Assembly: GCA_003576765.1 (NCBI GenBank)
Contig: QEVP01000003.1
Span: 62,001-126,000 of the forward strand
DNA from: Pseudomonadota bacterium
GTDB taxonomy: Bacteria > Pseudomonadota > Alphaproteobacteria > Rhizobiales > Xanthobacteraceae
Length of the DNA: 64,000 nucleotides
Direction: 5' to 3'
Shown here: piece by piece, positions 40,043 to 49,537 of the stretch
Numbering within the stretch: position 1 is the first letter of the stretch
Layout: each line of letters opens with the position of its first letter
Made by a program: the position numbers and the translations under genes
The notes under the pieces: generated by a model
What the model saw: the letters and a program-made list of their open reading frames with translations, nothing else
Told to the model about the DNA's origin: nothing
The model's database searches: none

Positions 40043-41098
40043 TCAACGCTTGTGGATGAAACCGACGATGTCCTTCACCGCGCTCATGGTTTCGGAAGCA
40101 ATGACGTTGGCGCGGGCGGCGCCGTCGATCAGCACGGAATCGACATAGCCGGGATCCTGCGTGAGGCGCTTCATTTCGCCGGCGATCGGCGCAAGCCGCG
40201 TCACCGCGAGATCGACCAGATTCGATTTGAATTGCGAGAACTGCGCGCCGCCGAACTCGGCCAGCACGTTCGCCTTCGGCTTGCCGGCAAGGGCTGCGTA
40301 GATGCCGACGAGGTTGTCGGCTTCCGGGCGCTGCGCCAGTCCGGGCTCCTCGCTCGGCAGCGGCTCGGGATCGGTCTTCGCTTTGCGCACCTTCTGCGCG
40401 ATGGTGTCGGCATCGTCGGTGAGATTGATGCGCGAATAGTCGGAGGCGTCCGACTTCGACATCTTCTTGGTGCCGTCGCGCAGCGACATCACCCGCGTCG
40501 CCGGTCCCGTGATCACCGGCTCCGGCAACGGAAAGAACCCCTCGCCATAGCCGCGTGCCGCGATCGACTCGGCAAAGTCGTTGTTGAACTTCTGCGCGAT
40601 GTCGCGCGTCAGTTCGAGGTGCTGCTTCTGGTCCTCGCCGACCGGCACATGGGTGGCACGGTAGACCAGAATGTCGGAGGCCATCAGCACCGGATAGTCG
40701 TAAAGACCGACGGAGGCGTTCTCGCGGTCCTTGCCGGCCTTCTCCTTGAACTGCGTCATGCGGTTGAGCCAGCCGATGCGCGCGACGCAATTGAACACCC
40801 AGGTCAGTTCGGCATGGCCCGCGACCTGGCTCTGGTTGAAGATGATGTTCTTCTTGGGATCGATGCCGGCGGCGATGAAGGCCGCCGTCACCTCGCGCGT
40901 CGAACGGGCCAGTTCCTCCGGGCCGCCCCACACCGATGGCGGCATGGTGATGGCGTGCAGATCGACCACGCAATAGATGCAGGAATGCGTCTCCTGCAGC
41001 TTCACGAAGTTGACGATGGCGCCGAGATAGTTGCCGAGGTGCAGGTTGCCGGTCGGCTGCACGCCGGAAAATACCAGATCGTTATGCTTCGCCGCCAT
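40043..41098 (-). CDS. trpS: Tryptophanyl-tRNA synthetase
   Basis: A 351-aa class I synthetase charging tRNA-Trp. The HIGH-type motif is in [16 protein letters not shown] and the KMSKS motif in [13 protein letters not shown]. The start [12 protein letters not shown] overlaps the murJ end by 17 nt. Confidence 0.96.
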   Translation of the reverse strand: MAAKHNDLVFSGVQPTGNLHLGNYLGAIVNFVKLQETHSCIYCVVDLHAITMPPSVWGGPEELARSTREVTAAFIAAGIDPKKNIIFNQSQVAGHAELTWVFNCVARIGWLNRMTQFKEKAGKDRENASVGLYDYPVLMASDILVYRATHVPVGEDQKQHLELTRDIAQKFNNDFAESIAARGYGEGFFPLPEPVITGPATRVMSLRDGTKKMSKSDASDYSRINLTDDADTIAQKVRKAKTDPEPLPSEEPGLAQRPEADNLVGIYAALAGKPKANVLAEFGGAQFSQFKSNLVDLAVTRLAPIAGEMKRLTQDPGYVDSVLIDGAARANVIASETMSAVKDIVGFIHKR

Positions 41099-42659
41099 GA
41101 CGGGAGGTCCTTGAAGGGTCGTTCGACGCGCCGTCCTTGCCACGCGCGATGGCGTCGCGCAAGGCCGTGGCGGTGGAGCGGTCTGCCGCGCCGAACACCA
41201 CGAGCAGCGCACCGTAAAGCGCGATGCCGCCGGCGATCAGCACCGCCACATGCAGCGCCGCGCCTGCCGTATGCGCGGGCGTGGGCCACAGCGCCAGCGC
41301 GGCGGCAAGCGCGCCGCCCATTCCGGCCGCGGCCAGCGCGATGCGCGCGAGCACGCCGGCGGCCGCGCCGAGCACGAGATGCCCGTCACGCACCGCGTGC
41401 ACGCCGAGCCATACCGCGGCGCCCCAGGCCGACACCGCGAGCGCCAGCGCAATGCCGGCGACGCCGAACGGCGCCACGGCCGCAGCCGCGCCGATCAGCG
41501 CAACCATAACGGCGGCGAGCGTTGCGATCAGCGGCGTGCCGGTATCGCCACGGGCGAAGAACGCCGCCGACAGCGTCTTGACTGCGACCTGCGCCGGCAA
41601 TCCGAGCGCCAGCAGCGCCAGCGCCTGGCCGGTGGCGTGGACGTCGCCCGCACCGAACGCGCCGTGGTGGAACAAGACGCGCACGATCGGCTCCGCCAGC
41701 ACGACGAGCCCGGCGGCGGCCGGCAGCGACAGGCCGACCGCCAGCACGAAACCCTGCCGCTGCGCCTGCGCGAAGGCCGCCGCGTCGTATCTCGCATGCG
41801 ACAGTTCCGACACCAGCACGGTGCCCATCGCCACGCCGACGAGGCCGAGCGGCAATTCGATCAGGCGGTTGGCGAAGTAAATCCATGCCACCGCCGCGGG
41901 CGAGGCCGAGGCCACCACCACGCCCGTCAGGATGAGAAGCTGCGGCATCGCCGAGGCGATCGCGCCCGGCCATGCGGTGGCGAGGAAGCCGCGCATTTCC
42001 TTGTCGAACGACACGCGCAAGGGCGTTGCGACGCCGCGACCATGCGCGCCGAGCACGACAAGCTGAAGGCAGCCGGCGAGCCCGACCATCACCGACAGCA
42101 CGAGCGCGTCGGTCTCCGCGCCGTCGCGGCGCAGCAGCAGTACGATCAGCACCGCGATCAGCGCCAGATTGAACAGCACCGGCGCGAAGGCGGCGAAGGC
42201 GAATTCGCGCCGCGCATTGAGCAGCCCCATCAGCACCGCGACGGGGCCGACGAAGGCGAGATAAGGCAGCATCAGCCGTGCGGCGTTCACCGCCAGCGCG
42301 AACCGTTCATCGGCGAAGCCCGGCGCGATCAGGGCGACGAGTGCGGGCGCGGCCAGCGCCAGCAAGGCCGCGAGAGCGAAAGTGAGAACGCCGACGGTGC
42401 CGAGAACGCGGCCGGCGAACGCCGTCGCCGCCGCCAATCCCTCGCGCTCGCGCTTGTGCAGCACCGCCGGCACCAGCGCGGCGTTGAGCGCGCCCTCGGT
42501 CAACAGCCGCCGCGCCACGTTGACGAGCTGGAACGCGGCGAGGAAAGCGTCGGCGACCGGCCCCGCGCCGAGCAGCGCCGCCGTCAGCGCGTCGCGGACG
42601 AAGCCGGTGAGCCGCGACAGCGCCGTACCGGTCGAAACGGTGAGAACGTGGCGGATCAT
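41082..42659 (-). CDS. murJ: Lipid II flippase MurJ
   Basis: A 525-aa MOP-superfamily flippase with about 14 membrane helices that moves lipid II across the inner membrane. It starts [25 protein letters not shown] with the conserved SRLTGFVRD, and contains [14 protein letters not shown] and [12 protein letters not shown], both MurJ hallmarks. It is followed by trpS with overlap. Confidence 0.94.
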   Translation of the reverse strand: MIRHVLTVSTGTALSRLTGFVRDALTAALLGAGPVADAFLAAFQLVNVARRLLTEGALNAALVPAVLHKREREGLAAATAFAGRVLGTVGVLTFALAALLALAAPALVALIAPGFADERFALAVNAARLMLPYLAFVGPVAVLMGLLNARREFAFAAFAPVLFNLALIAVLIVLLLRRDGAETDALVLSVMVGLAGCLQLVVLGAHGRGVATPLRVSFDKEMRGFLATAWPGAIASAMPQLLILTGVVVASASPAAVAWIYFANRLIELPLGLVGVAMGTVLVSELSHARYDAAAFAQAQRQGFVLAVGLSLPAAAGLVVLAEPIVRVLFHHGAFGAGDVHATGQALALLALGLPAQVAVKTLSAAFFARGDTGTPLIATLAAVMVALIGAAAAVAPFGVAGIALALAVSAWGAAVWLGVHAVRDGHLVLGAAAGVLARIALAAAGMGGALAAALALWPTPAHTAGAALHVAVLIAGGIALYGALLVVFGAADRSTATALRDAIARGKDGASNDPSRTSRHGGEA

Positions 42660-42780
42660 CGGCGGGTCGTGGCTGTCCCTGATGAGCCCTCAAGGGCGGC
42701 GCGCTTGCTGCCGGACGAGGGATCGTGATAGGTCGCGGGCGCCCACCCATACGATGTTTTCAGCCAGCGGACCATGCATC

Positions 42781-43782
42781 ATGACTTCTGCCACCCACGA
42801 CGTTCTCGGCATCGGTAACGCCATTGTCGATATCATGGCGCGCACCGAGGACGATTTTCTCGTCGCGCATGGCATGGCCAAAGGCAGCATGTCGCTGATC
42901 GACGAGGATGGCGCGCGCAAGATTTACGCCGCGATGGGCGCGGCGGTCGAGATTTCCGGCGGCTCCGCCGCCAACACCATCGCGGGCCTTGCGGATTTCG
43001 GCGCGCGCACGGCCTTCATCGGCAAGGTCAAGGACGATCATCTGGGCCGCGCCTTCAGCCACGACATCCGCGCCACCGGCGTCGCCTTCGACACGCCGCC
43101 CGCCGCGGACGGGCCGGCGACGGCCTGCTGCTACGTGTTGGTGACGCCGGACGGCGAGCGCACCATGAACACCTATCTCGGCGCGGCGCAGAATCTCGCG
43201 CCGGTCGATATCGACCCGGCGCAGGTCGAGGCCGCGCGCTTCACCTATCTCGAAGGCTATCTGTGGGATCCGCCGCAGGCCAAGGAAGCGTTTCTCAAGG
43301 CGTCGGCGGTGGCGCATGGCGCGGGCCGCGAGGTCGCGCTGACGCTGTCGGATTCCTTCTGCGTCGATCGCTATCGCGACGAGTTCATCGACCTGATGCG
43401 CACCGCGACCGTCGATCTGGTGTTCGCCAACGAGGCGGAATTGCATTCGCTGTACCAGACCTCGGATTTCGACGGCGCGCTGCAGCAGTTGCAGAAGGAC
43501 GTCAAGCTCGCGGTGGTGACGCGCAGCGAGAAGGGCTGCATCGTGGTCGCGCCGAACAAGCTGACGCCGGTGCCGGCCGCGCCGATCAAGGAGCTGGTGG
43601 ACACCACCGGCGCGGGCGATCTGTTCGCCGCCGGCTTCCTGTTCGGTCTCGTCCGCAATGCCGACCATGCCACCGCCGCGCAACTCGGCGCGCTGGCGGC
43701 GGCGGAAGTGATCCAGCATCTCGGCGCGCGGCCGCAGGCATCGCTGAAGGCGCTGGCGCAGGCGGAAGGTCTGCCGGTCTGA
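42781..43782 (+). CDS. PfkB family carbohydrate/nucleoside kinase (adenosine kinase-like)
   Basis: A 333-aa ribokinase-fold kinase. The start HDVLGIGNAIVDIMA and the segment ISGGSAANTIAGLADFGA match adenosine-kinase-like members common in alphaproteobacteria. The C-terminal anion-hole motif DTTGAGDLFAAGF is intact. The true substrate (adenosine or a sugar) is not proven. It is divergent from murJ and ends at a convergent terminator. Confidence 0.9.
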   Translation: MTSATHDVLGIGNAIVDIMARTEDDFLVAHGMAKGSMSLIDEDGARKIYAAMGAAVEISGGSAANTIAGLADFGARTAFIGKVKDDHLGRAFSHDIRATGVAFDTPPAADGPATACCYVLVTPDGERTMNTYLGAAQNLAPVDIDPAQVEAARFTYLEGYLWDPPQAKEAFLKASAVAHGAGREVALTLSDSFCVDRYRDEFIDLMRTATVDLVFANEAELHSLYQTSDFDGALQQLQKDVKLAVVTRSEKGCIVVAPNKLTPVPAAPIKELVDTTGAGDLFAAGFLFGLVRNADHATAAQLGALAAAEVIQHLGARPQASLKALAQAEGLPV

Positions 43783-43797
43783 GGTCACGTTGCGTTG

Positions 43798-43820
43798 CGG
43801 CCGGGACAATGTCCCGGCCG
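43798..43820. terminator. Bidirectional terminator between convergent genes
   Basis: CGGCCGGGAC, AAT, GTCCCGGCCG: a perfect 10-bp stem with a 3-nt loop in the 51-nt gap between the PfkB gene and the convergent serine hydrolase. It should work for both strands. Confidence 0.65.
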
Positions 43821-43833
43821 TGTTCGCATGCGG

Positions 43834-45021
43834 TCAGGCCGCGCGTTTCGTGCTGTCGAGGCTGTCGTAGATGCCACGCTCGAACGCGCTGAAGGCGTCG
43901 AGGCATTTGGCGTCGGCGAACGGCAGCACCTGCATCAGGATCACGCCGCTGACGTCGCGCACGGGGTCGATCCAGTAATAGGTGTTGGCGAGGCCGGCCC
44001 AGGCGAGGCTGCCGGGGCTGCGGCCTTCCGGCGTCGTTTCGGTGTTGATGAGGAAGCTCAAGCCCCACTTCTTCACCATGCCGGGATAGAGATCGACGTC
44101 GTTGGTGGCGAACGCGACCTTCGATGTCATCCGGGTGACGACAAGGTCGCCCATCTGGTTCTGGCTCATCATGGCGACCGTTTCCGGCTTGAGCATCTGA
44201 TGGCCGTTGGCCTTGCCCTTGTTGAGGATCATGCGGGTGAAGGCGATATAGTCGGCCGCCGTGCCATAGAGGCCGCCGCCGCCCATCTCGAATTCCGGCT
44301 CCTGCTCGAGTTCGAACGGGATCGGCGTCAGCGAGCCGTCCTCGCCGCGGGCATGCATGCCGACGAGCCGCTTGCGCTGCGCCTCGCCGATCCTGAAGGC
44401 GGTGTCGTTCATGCCGAGCGGCGCTAATATGTTGTCGCGCAGATACTCGCCGAGCCGCTGGCCGGAGGCCGCCTCCACCGCCTTGCCGACGAAATCGATA
44501 TTGGTGCCGTATTCCCAGCGCGTGCCGGGGTCGGACGCGAGAGGCGTGCGCAGCGCGGCGTTCTGGCAGCTGGTGATGCCGGGCGTGCCGGTGATTTCGA
44601 GATACCTCACCATATCGCCGTTCCACATGTCGTAGCAGAACCCGGCGGTATGGGTCATGAGCTGGCGCAGCGTGATGGCGCCCTTGGCGGGCCGCAGGAT
44701 CGGCGCGCCGTCGGCGTCGAAGCCCTCCAGCACCTGCGGATCGGCGAGGTCGGGCAGCAATTTGCCGACCGGCTCGTCGAGCGCGAGCTTGCCCTGTTCG
44801 ACGAGCTGCATGGCGGCCGCCGAGGTGATCGCCTTGGTCATCGAGGCGATCCAGAACACGCTGTCGAGCGTCATCGCGTCGTCCTTCGACAGGTCGCGTT
44901 TGCCGAAGGCGTTCTGGTAGATCACGTCCTTTCCGGTCGCGGCCATGGCCACGACGCCGGGGATGTCCTTGGCCTCGCAGGCTTGGCGGAGCGTCTGGTC
45001 GATCTGGGACGGGTTCGCCAT
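43834..45021 (-). CDS. Serine hydrolase (class C beta-lactamase/esterase family)
   Basis: 395 aa with the penicillin-binding-protein/beta-lactamase fold. The catalytic SxxK is S60-M-T-K63 (WIASMTKAITS), and the Tyr motif YGTN is in WEYGTNIDF. No signal peptide is seen, which favours a cytoplasmic esterase or lactonase over a true beta-lactamase. It is divergent from the aminotransferase gene; the gap (239 nt) shows no clear operator. Confidence 0.85.
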   Translation of the reverse strand: MANPSQIDQTLRQACEAKDIPGVVAMAATGKDVIYQNAFGKRDLSKDDAMTLDSVFWIASMTKAITSAAAMQLVEQGKLALDEPVGKLLPDLADPQVLEGFDADGAPILRPAKGAITLRQLMTHTAGFCYDMWNGDMVRYLEITGTPGITSCQNAALRTPLASDPGTRWEYGTNIDFVGKAVEAASGQRLGEYLRDNILAPLGMNDTAFRIGEAQRKRLVGMHARGEDGSLTPIPFELEQEPEFEMGGGGLYGTAADYIAFTRMILNKGKANGHQMLKPETVAMMSQNQMGDLVVTRMTSKVAFATNDVDLYPGMVKKWGLSFLINTETTPEGRSPGSLAWAGLANTYYWIDPVRDVSGVILMQVLPFADAKCLDAFSAFERGIYDSLDSTKRAA

Positions 45022-45260
45022 GGTATCCTCCCTTGTGGTTGTCGTTGGTCGCGGGGGATTGTAGTTGACGGTGCGGCCCGGCGCAAGATGGGACGCGTGA
45101 CAGGTATCAATTCACCGTGTTGGCGCATTGGCCGTGCGCGGCGGGCTTGCGGCCGGGCGGGCCGCGAATGCCTGATCCGCTTCGCGAGATGATTTTGCTT
45201 TGCCCCGTCCCGCGCTATGGACGGGGAGGCGGCCACGGCCGGCAGGCAGGGAGACAGGCG

Positions 45261-46448
45261 ATGAGCGTGCGTGCGGGCCGGGAGTTCCTGGCGATACCGG
45301 GGCCGACGACGATGCCGGACGAGGTGCTGCGCGCGATGCACCGCCCGGCCATCGACATCTATTCCGACGAGATGGTGGGATTGACCGACGGTCTGCTCGC
45401 CGATCTCGGCCGCCTGTTCCGGACCTCGGCGCGACCCTACATCTACATCGCCAACGGCCATGGCGCGTGGGAGGCGGTGCTGACCAATGTGCTGTCGCGC
45501 GGCGACAAGGTGCTGGTGCTGGAAAGCGGACGTTTCGCCATCGGCTGGGGCGAGGCGGCCTCCGCGCTCGGGGTCGAGGCGGAGTTTCTCAAGGGTGGCT
45601 TCCGCCGCGCCGTGCGCCCCGACGAGGTCGAGGCCCGGCTGAGGCGCGACACCGCCCGCGCCATCAGGGCGCTGCTGGTGGTGCAGGTCGATACCGCCTC
45701 CGGCGTCGTCAATGACATCCCGGCGATTGCCGCAGCAATCCGCGCCGCGGGGCACGATGCGCTTTTGATGGTGGACACCGTCGCCTCGCTCGGCTGCATG
45801 CCGTTCGATATGGAGGCGTGGGGCGTCGACGTCGCGATGTCGGCTTCGCAGAAAGGGCTGATGACGCCGCCGGGACTGGCGTTCGTCGCGGCCAATGCGC
45901 GGGCGCGCGAGGCGCATCGCCGCGCCGGCCTGCGCACGCCTTATTGGGACTGGACCGCGCGCGAGGGCGAGGAGCACTATCGCAAATATGCCGGCACCGC
46001 GCCGGTGCATCTGCTGTTCGCGTTGCGCGCGGCGATCGACATGCTGTTCGCGGAAGGACTTGAGGCGGCTATCACCCGCCACCGGCTGATCGCGGGCGCG
46101 GTGCGCGCGGCCGTTGATGCCTGGGCGCGCGAGGGCGGCCTCGGCTTCAACATCGAGGCGGAGCGCGAGCGCGCCGACACCGTCACCGCGATCCTGACGC
46201 CGGACGCGCACGATCCGGTGGCGCTGCACGATTACTGCCGCGACAAATGCGGCGTGGTGCTCGGCACCGGCATCGGCGATCTGTCGGGGCGCGGCTTCCG
46301 CATCGCCCATATGGGCCATATCAACGCGCCGATGATCCTCGGCACGCTCGGCGTGGTGGAGATGGGGCTGCAGGCGCTTGGCATCCCGCACGGCAAAGGC
46401 GGCGCGCAGGCGGCGGTGGATTTTCTGGCGAAGAACGTCGCGCCGTAG
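45261..46448 (+). CDS. Class V aminotransferase (serine-glyoxylate type)
   Basis: A 395-aa PLP enzyme. The N-terminus FLAIPGPTTMPDEVLRAMHRP is typical of serine-glyoxylate and alanine-glyoxylate aminotransferases. The PLP lysine lies in MSASQKGLMTPPG, with VDTVASLG before it. The start at 45261 has GGGAGA about 6 nt upstream. The exact amino donor is not certain. Confidence 0.87.
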   Translation: MSVRAGREFLAIPGPTTMPDEVLRAMHRPAIDIYSDEMVGLTDGLLADLGRLFRTSARPYIYIANGHGAWEAVLTNVLSRGDKVLVLESGRFAIGWGEAASALGVEAEFLKGGFRRAVRPDEVEARLRRDTARAIRALLVVQVDTASGVVNDIPAIAAAIRAAGHDALLMVDTVASLGCMPFDMEAWGVDVAMSASQKGLMTPPGLAFVAANARAREAHRRAGLRTPYWDWTAREGEEHYRKYAGTAPVHLLFALRAAIDMLFAEGLEAAITRHRLIAGAVRAAVDAWAREGGLGFNIEAERERADTVTAILTPDAHDPVALHDYCRDKCGVVLGTGIGDLSGRGFRIAHMGHINAPMILGTLGVVEMGLQALGIPHGKGGAQAAVDFLAKNVAP

Positions 46449-46451
46449 ATT

Positions 46452-47822
46452 TTACGCCCGCCCGAGCGCGGCGACGGTCGAGAAGCGGTCGAACGTCTCC
46501 ATCGCGAGCAGGGCGTCGGCGAGCTTGTCCGCGCCGCCGTCGAGCACCGGACGCGCGAGCTGCAAAAACTTCTGCCGCATCGCCGCGTCGTCCGGGAAGG
46601 ACGACGGCTCGCCCGGCGGATCGACGGCGAGCCGCTCATGGGTTTCGCCCTCCGCTGTGACGGTGACGCGCGCGCCAAAGGGATGGGTGCGGCCGATCTC
46701 GAGCCGGTCGTCCTGCACCACCTCGATTCTGTCGGCGAGCGCGTCGATGGCCGGATCGCCGAGCCGGGCATAGTCGTCCCAGCCGAACGAGCCCTGCTCC
46801 AGCGCCAGCGCGGCGGTGAAATACATCGAGAACTGGCCGCCGACGATGCTGCGCGGATGGCGCTTGGTGGCGGCGTCGCCGGTCAGCGTGATGCCGTTGC
46901 GGTGCAGCCCGATCTCGACGCCCGTGATGCGCTCCGGCGTCAGATTGTGGTCGCGCCGCATGGCGATCAGCGTCTCGACCGCCGCGTGGGTATAGCGGCA
47001 GCTCGGATAGGGTTTGACGCCGATCTTCATCGTCTCGAAGACGCGGCCGAGACCGGCCACCGCCTTGTCGGGCCGGGCGTCGTCGGTATAGCCGCGCAGC
47101 AACCCGTAGCGCCCCTCGATCGGCTCGCTGGCGCCGAGAAAATCCTGCTGCGCCAGCGTCGCGGCGACGACGCCGTTCATCGCCGCAGCGCCGACCTGAA
47201 AGCGCTTGTTCCAGGCGCCGTTCTCGAGGAATTGCAGCGAGCCGGCGGCCTGGCTGCCGGAGACGCCGAAGGCGGCGGCGATGCGCTCGGCCGGCAGGCG
47301 ATAGAGTTTGGCCGCCGCAGCCGCCGCGCCGAAGGTGCCGGCGGTGGCGGTCGGGTGGAAGCCGCGCGCGTAATGCGAGGTCGGGTCGAGCGCGTTGCCG
47401 AGCCGGCAGCACACTTCGTAGCCGGCGACGATGGCGGTCAGCACCTCCGCGCCGGATGCGCCCACCGCTTCGCCCACCGCGAACGCGGCCGGAACCACCG
47501 GGGCGCTCGGATGCAGCGAGGAATCGGCGTGGGTATCGTCGAAATCGAGCGAATGGCCGAGCGCGCCGTTGAGCAGCGCCGCGACCGCGGGCGAATAGCG
47601 CTGGCTGTCGCCCATCACCGTCGCGGGGCCGGCGCCGTCGAGGCCGAGCGCCTTGAGCATCGCCAGCAGCGACGGCGTCGATTCAGCTTCCCGCCGCGCA
47701 CGCACGGCACTGCCGATCAGATCGAGCGTCAGCATCTTGGCGCGGCCAGCGACCTCCTGCGGAATCGCCTCGAAGGCGAGGTTCGCGACATAGGCCGCGA
47801 GCGTCTCAGTTTCATGAGCCAT
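46452..47822 (-). CDS. MmgE/PrpD family protein
   Basis: 456 aa of the 2-methylcitrate dehydratase / aconitate decarboxylase-like fold. Seen are GHSLDFDDTHADSSLHPSAP, with the family DDTH and HPS motifs, and a conserved Cys-Arg-Tyr in YPSCRYTHAAVETL. Many members are not true PrpD, so the substrate is open. prpE lies about 3 kb away but is not in the same operon, so a link to propionate is only a suggestion. Confidence 0.87.
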   Translation of the reverse strand: MAHETETLAAYVANLAFEAIPQEVAGRAKMLTLDLIGSAVRARREAESTPSLLAMLKALGLDGAGPATVMGDSQRYSPAVAALLNGALGHSLDFDDTHADSSLHPSAPVVPAAFAVGEAVGASGAEVLTAIVAGYEVCCRLGNALDPTSHYARGFHPTATAGTFGAAAAAAKLYRLPAERIAAAFGVSGSQAAGSLQFLENGAWNKRFQVGAAAMNGVVAATLAQQDFLGASEPIEGRYGLLRGYTDDARPDKAVAGLGRVFETMKIGVKPYPSCRYTHAAVETLIAMRRDHNLTPERITGVEIGLHRNGITLTGDAATKRHPRSIVGGQFSMYFTAALALEQGSFGWDDYARLGDPAIDALADRIEVVQDDRLEIGRTHPFGARVTVTAEGETHERLAVDPPGEPSSFPDDAAMRQKFLQLARPVLDGGADKLADALLAMETFDRFSTVAALGRA

Positions 47823-47833
47823 GATTGTCCCTG

Positions 47834-47865
47834 CATCCGGGCGCGATCACGCCCGGACGTCATTC
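47834..47865. repeat. Copy of the GTCATGCCCG-type palindrome (reverse sense)
   Basis: CATCCGGGCG, a short centre, CGCCCGGACGTCATTC: the reverse complement of the pattern seen at 6902-6994. It sits in the 74-nt gap between two minus-strand genes. Confidence 0.5.
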
Positions 47866-47896
47866 AGCGGAGCCGCTGGAACGCCGTCCCGGCCGC

Positions 47897-48325
47897 TCAG
47901 CTTTTAAGCCGCTTGTTGCATTCGCTGTAGTAGCCGCCGCCCTTCTGAATCCATTTCAGGCCGCCGTTGGCGTTGGCCGTCTTGTTGGCGTTGTACTGAT
48001 CGACGCAGGTGTGCATGCGCGCCTTGGACGGCTTTTCCTTGGCATATTTCGGCGCGATCGCCGACGGGAACACGGCGCTGCCGGCCGCGGCCGGCTTCGT
48101 CGCCGCCACCGGCTTGGCCTCAGGCGTTGCCGCCGCCTCCTCGCCGCACTGCGCCTTGCGGAACGCGGCCCAGTTCTGGCCGCCGAGCGTGCCGGCTGCC
48201 TTCGCCGCCTGATACTTGGCGCTGCATTCCTGCATGGTCAGTGCCTCAGCCGGCATCACCGCCAGCACCATGCACAGCCCCGCGAGCGCGGCAAGGCCCC
48301 ACATCCCCGATCGCATCACAGACAT
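47897..48325 (-). CDS. Exported protein with two related Cys-containing repeats
   Basis: 142 aa with a signal peptide (GMWGLAALAGLCMVLAVMPAEA). The mature part has two similar units: MQECSAKYQAAKAAGTLGGQ...WAAFRKAQC and MHTCVDQYNANKTANANGGL...YYSECNKRL. They share M-x2-C-x3-Y-x2-x-K and a closing Cys and are joined by an Ala/Lys/Pro linker. Each unit can form one disulfide. It resembles small PsiF-like periplasmic proteins. Function is unknown. Confidence 0.7.
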   Translation of the reverse strand: MSVMRSGMWGLAALAGLCMVLAVMPAEALTMQECSAKYQAAKAAGTLGGQNWAAFRKAQCGEEAAATPEAKPVAATKPAAAGSAVFPSAIAPKYAKEKPSKARMHTCVDQYNANKTANANGGLKWIQKGGGYYSECNKRLKS

Positions 48326-48466
48326 TTTTTCTTCCTCCCGGACATCCGGCGTCCCTGTCGGACTCGACTATTATTGACCCACGGCGGCGCCGTGACAACG
48401 GCGTCGCGCCCGCATTTGTCGCTCGCCGGAAGATTTGCCATAACGGCGCGCCATCCGGGCCCCGTC

Positions 48467-49537
48467 ATGCGTTTTGCCGTTCCCTTCCCGAGCCGTAGCG
48501 ACATCCTGATCACCGGCGAAACGCTCGCCATCGGCGCGGCCGGCGGCATCGCCTTCGCCGCGGCGGCGTTGCCGGGCGGGCTGATCTCCGGAGCGATGAT
48601 CGCGGTCGCCATCGCCGCCATCGCCGGGCGGCCGCTGCGGCTGCCGGCGCCGGTCGCGCAAGGCATCCTCGTCGTGCTCGGCATCTCGCTCGGCTCGATG
48701 GTGACGCGCGACCTGCTGGCCAACCTCGCGGCCTACCCGGTGACGCTGGCGCTGCTCGCGCTCGCAACGCTCGGCGCGACGTTCGGCTCCAGCCTCTACC
48801 TGCAACGCCTGCACGGCTGGGATCCCACCTCGGCGCTGCTCGCCGGCAGTCCCGGCGCGCTGTCGCAGATCATCATGATCGCGCACGAAAGAAACGCCGA
48901 CGTGGCGGCCATCGCCGTGGTGCAGACGGTGCGCGTCATTCTGCTCACCGCCGGCCTGCCGCTCCTGCTGGCGGCCGCCGGGCTTGCCCACGACGCGGCG
49001 CCCCGCCCGATCTCTGGGGTGGCCGGGCCGGTCGCGCTTTGCGTGCTGGCGCTGGCGGCGGTGGCCACCGGCTGGCTGCTGCGATGGGTGCGGTTTCCGG
49101 CAAGCTGGATGTTCGGCGCCATGCTCGCCTCGGCGATCCTGCACGGCACCGGCTGGATCGAGGGCGGACTGCCGGACGGCGGCCGCGCGGCGGCGCTGAT
49201 CGGCATCGGGGCGCTGATCGGCACGCGCTTCGCCCGGCTCCGGCTCCGCACCATTCTCGGCTATCTCGCAGCCTCGCTCGGCTCGTTCGCGGTGGCGCTG
49301 GCGATCTCGGCCGTCTTCGTCGCCATCGTCCTCGTCATCGCGCCGCTGCGCTTTGCCGACGTCATCATCGCCTTCGCGCCGGGCGCCATGGACGCGATGC
49401 TGGCGCTGGCGCTGACCCTGCACATCGACCCGGTGTTCGTCGGCGCGCATCATCTGGCGCGCTTCATCGTGGTGTCGCTGGCCACCCCCGGCATCGTGCA
49501 ACTGTTCGGCCGCCCGCAGCAGGACGCGGACGATTAA
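48467..49537 (+). CDS. AbrB family membrane protein (putative regulator/transporter)
   Basis: A 356-aa protein with about ten membrane helices in two homologous halves. Each has the family patterns ALPGGLISGAMIAVAIAAIA and SWMFGAMLASAIL, and FAPGAMDAMLALALTLHIDP with the conserved Gly-Ala. Members such as AbrB/AidB-related transporters are poorly studied. It overlaps the convergent CBS protein by 4 nt. Confidence 0.82.
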   Translation: MRFAVPFPSRSDILITGETLAIGAAGGIAFAAAALPGGLISGAMIAVAIAAIAGRPLRLPAPVAQGILVVLGISLGSMVTRDLLANLAAYPVTLALLALATLGATFGSSLYLQRLHGWDPTSALLAGSPGALSQIIMIAHERNADVAAIAVVQTVRVILLTAGLPLLLAAAGLAHDAAPRPISGVAGPVALCVLALAAVATGWLLRWVRFPASWMFGAMLASAILHGTGWIEGGLPDGGRAAALIGIGALIGTRFARLRLRTILGYLAASLGSFAVALAISAVFVAIVLVIAPLRFADVIIAFAPGAMDAMLALALTLHIDPVFVGAHHLARFIVVSLATPGIVQLFGRPQQDADD

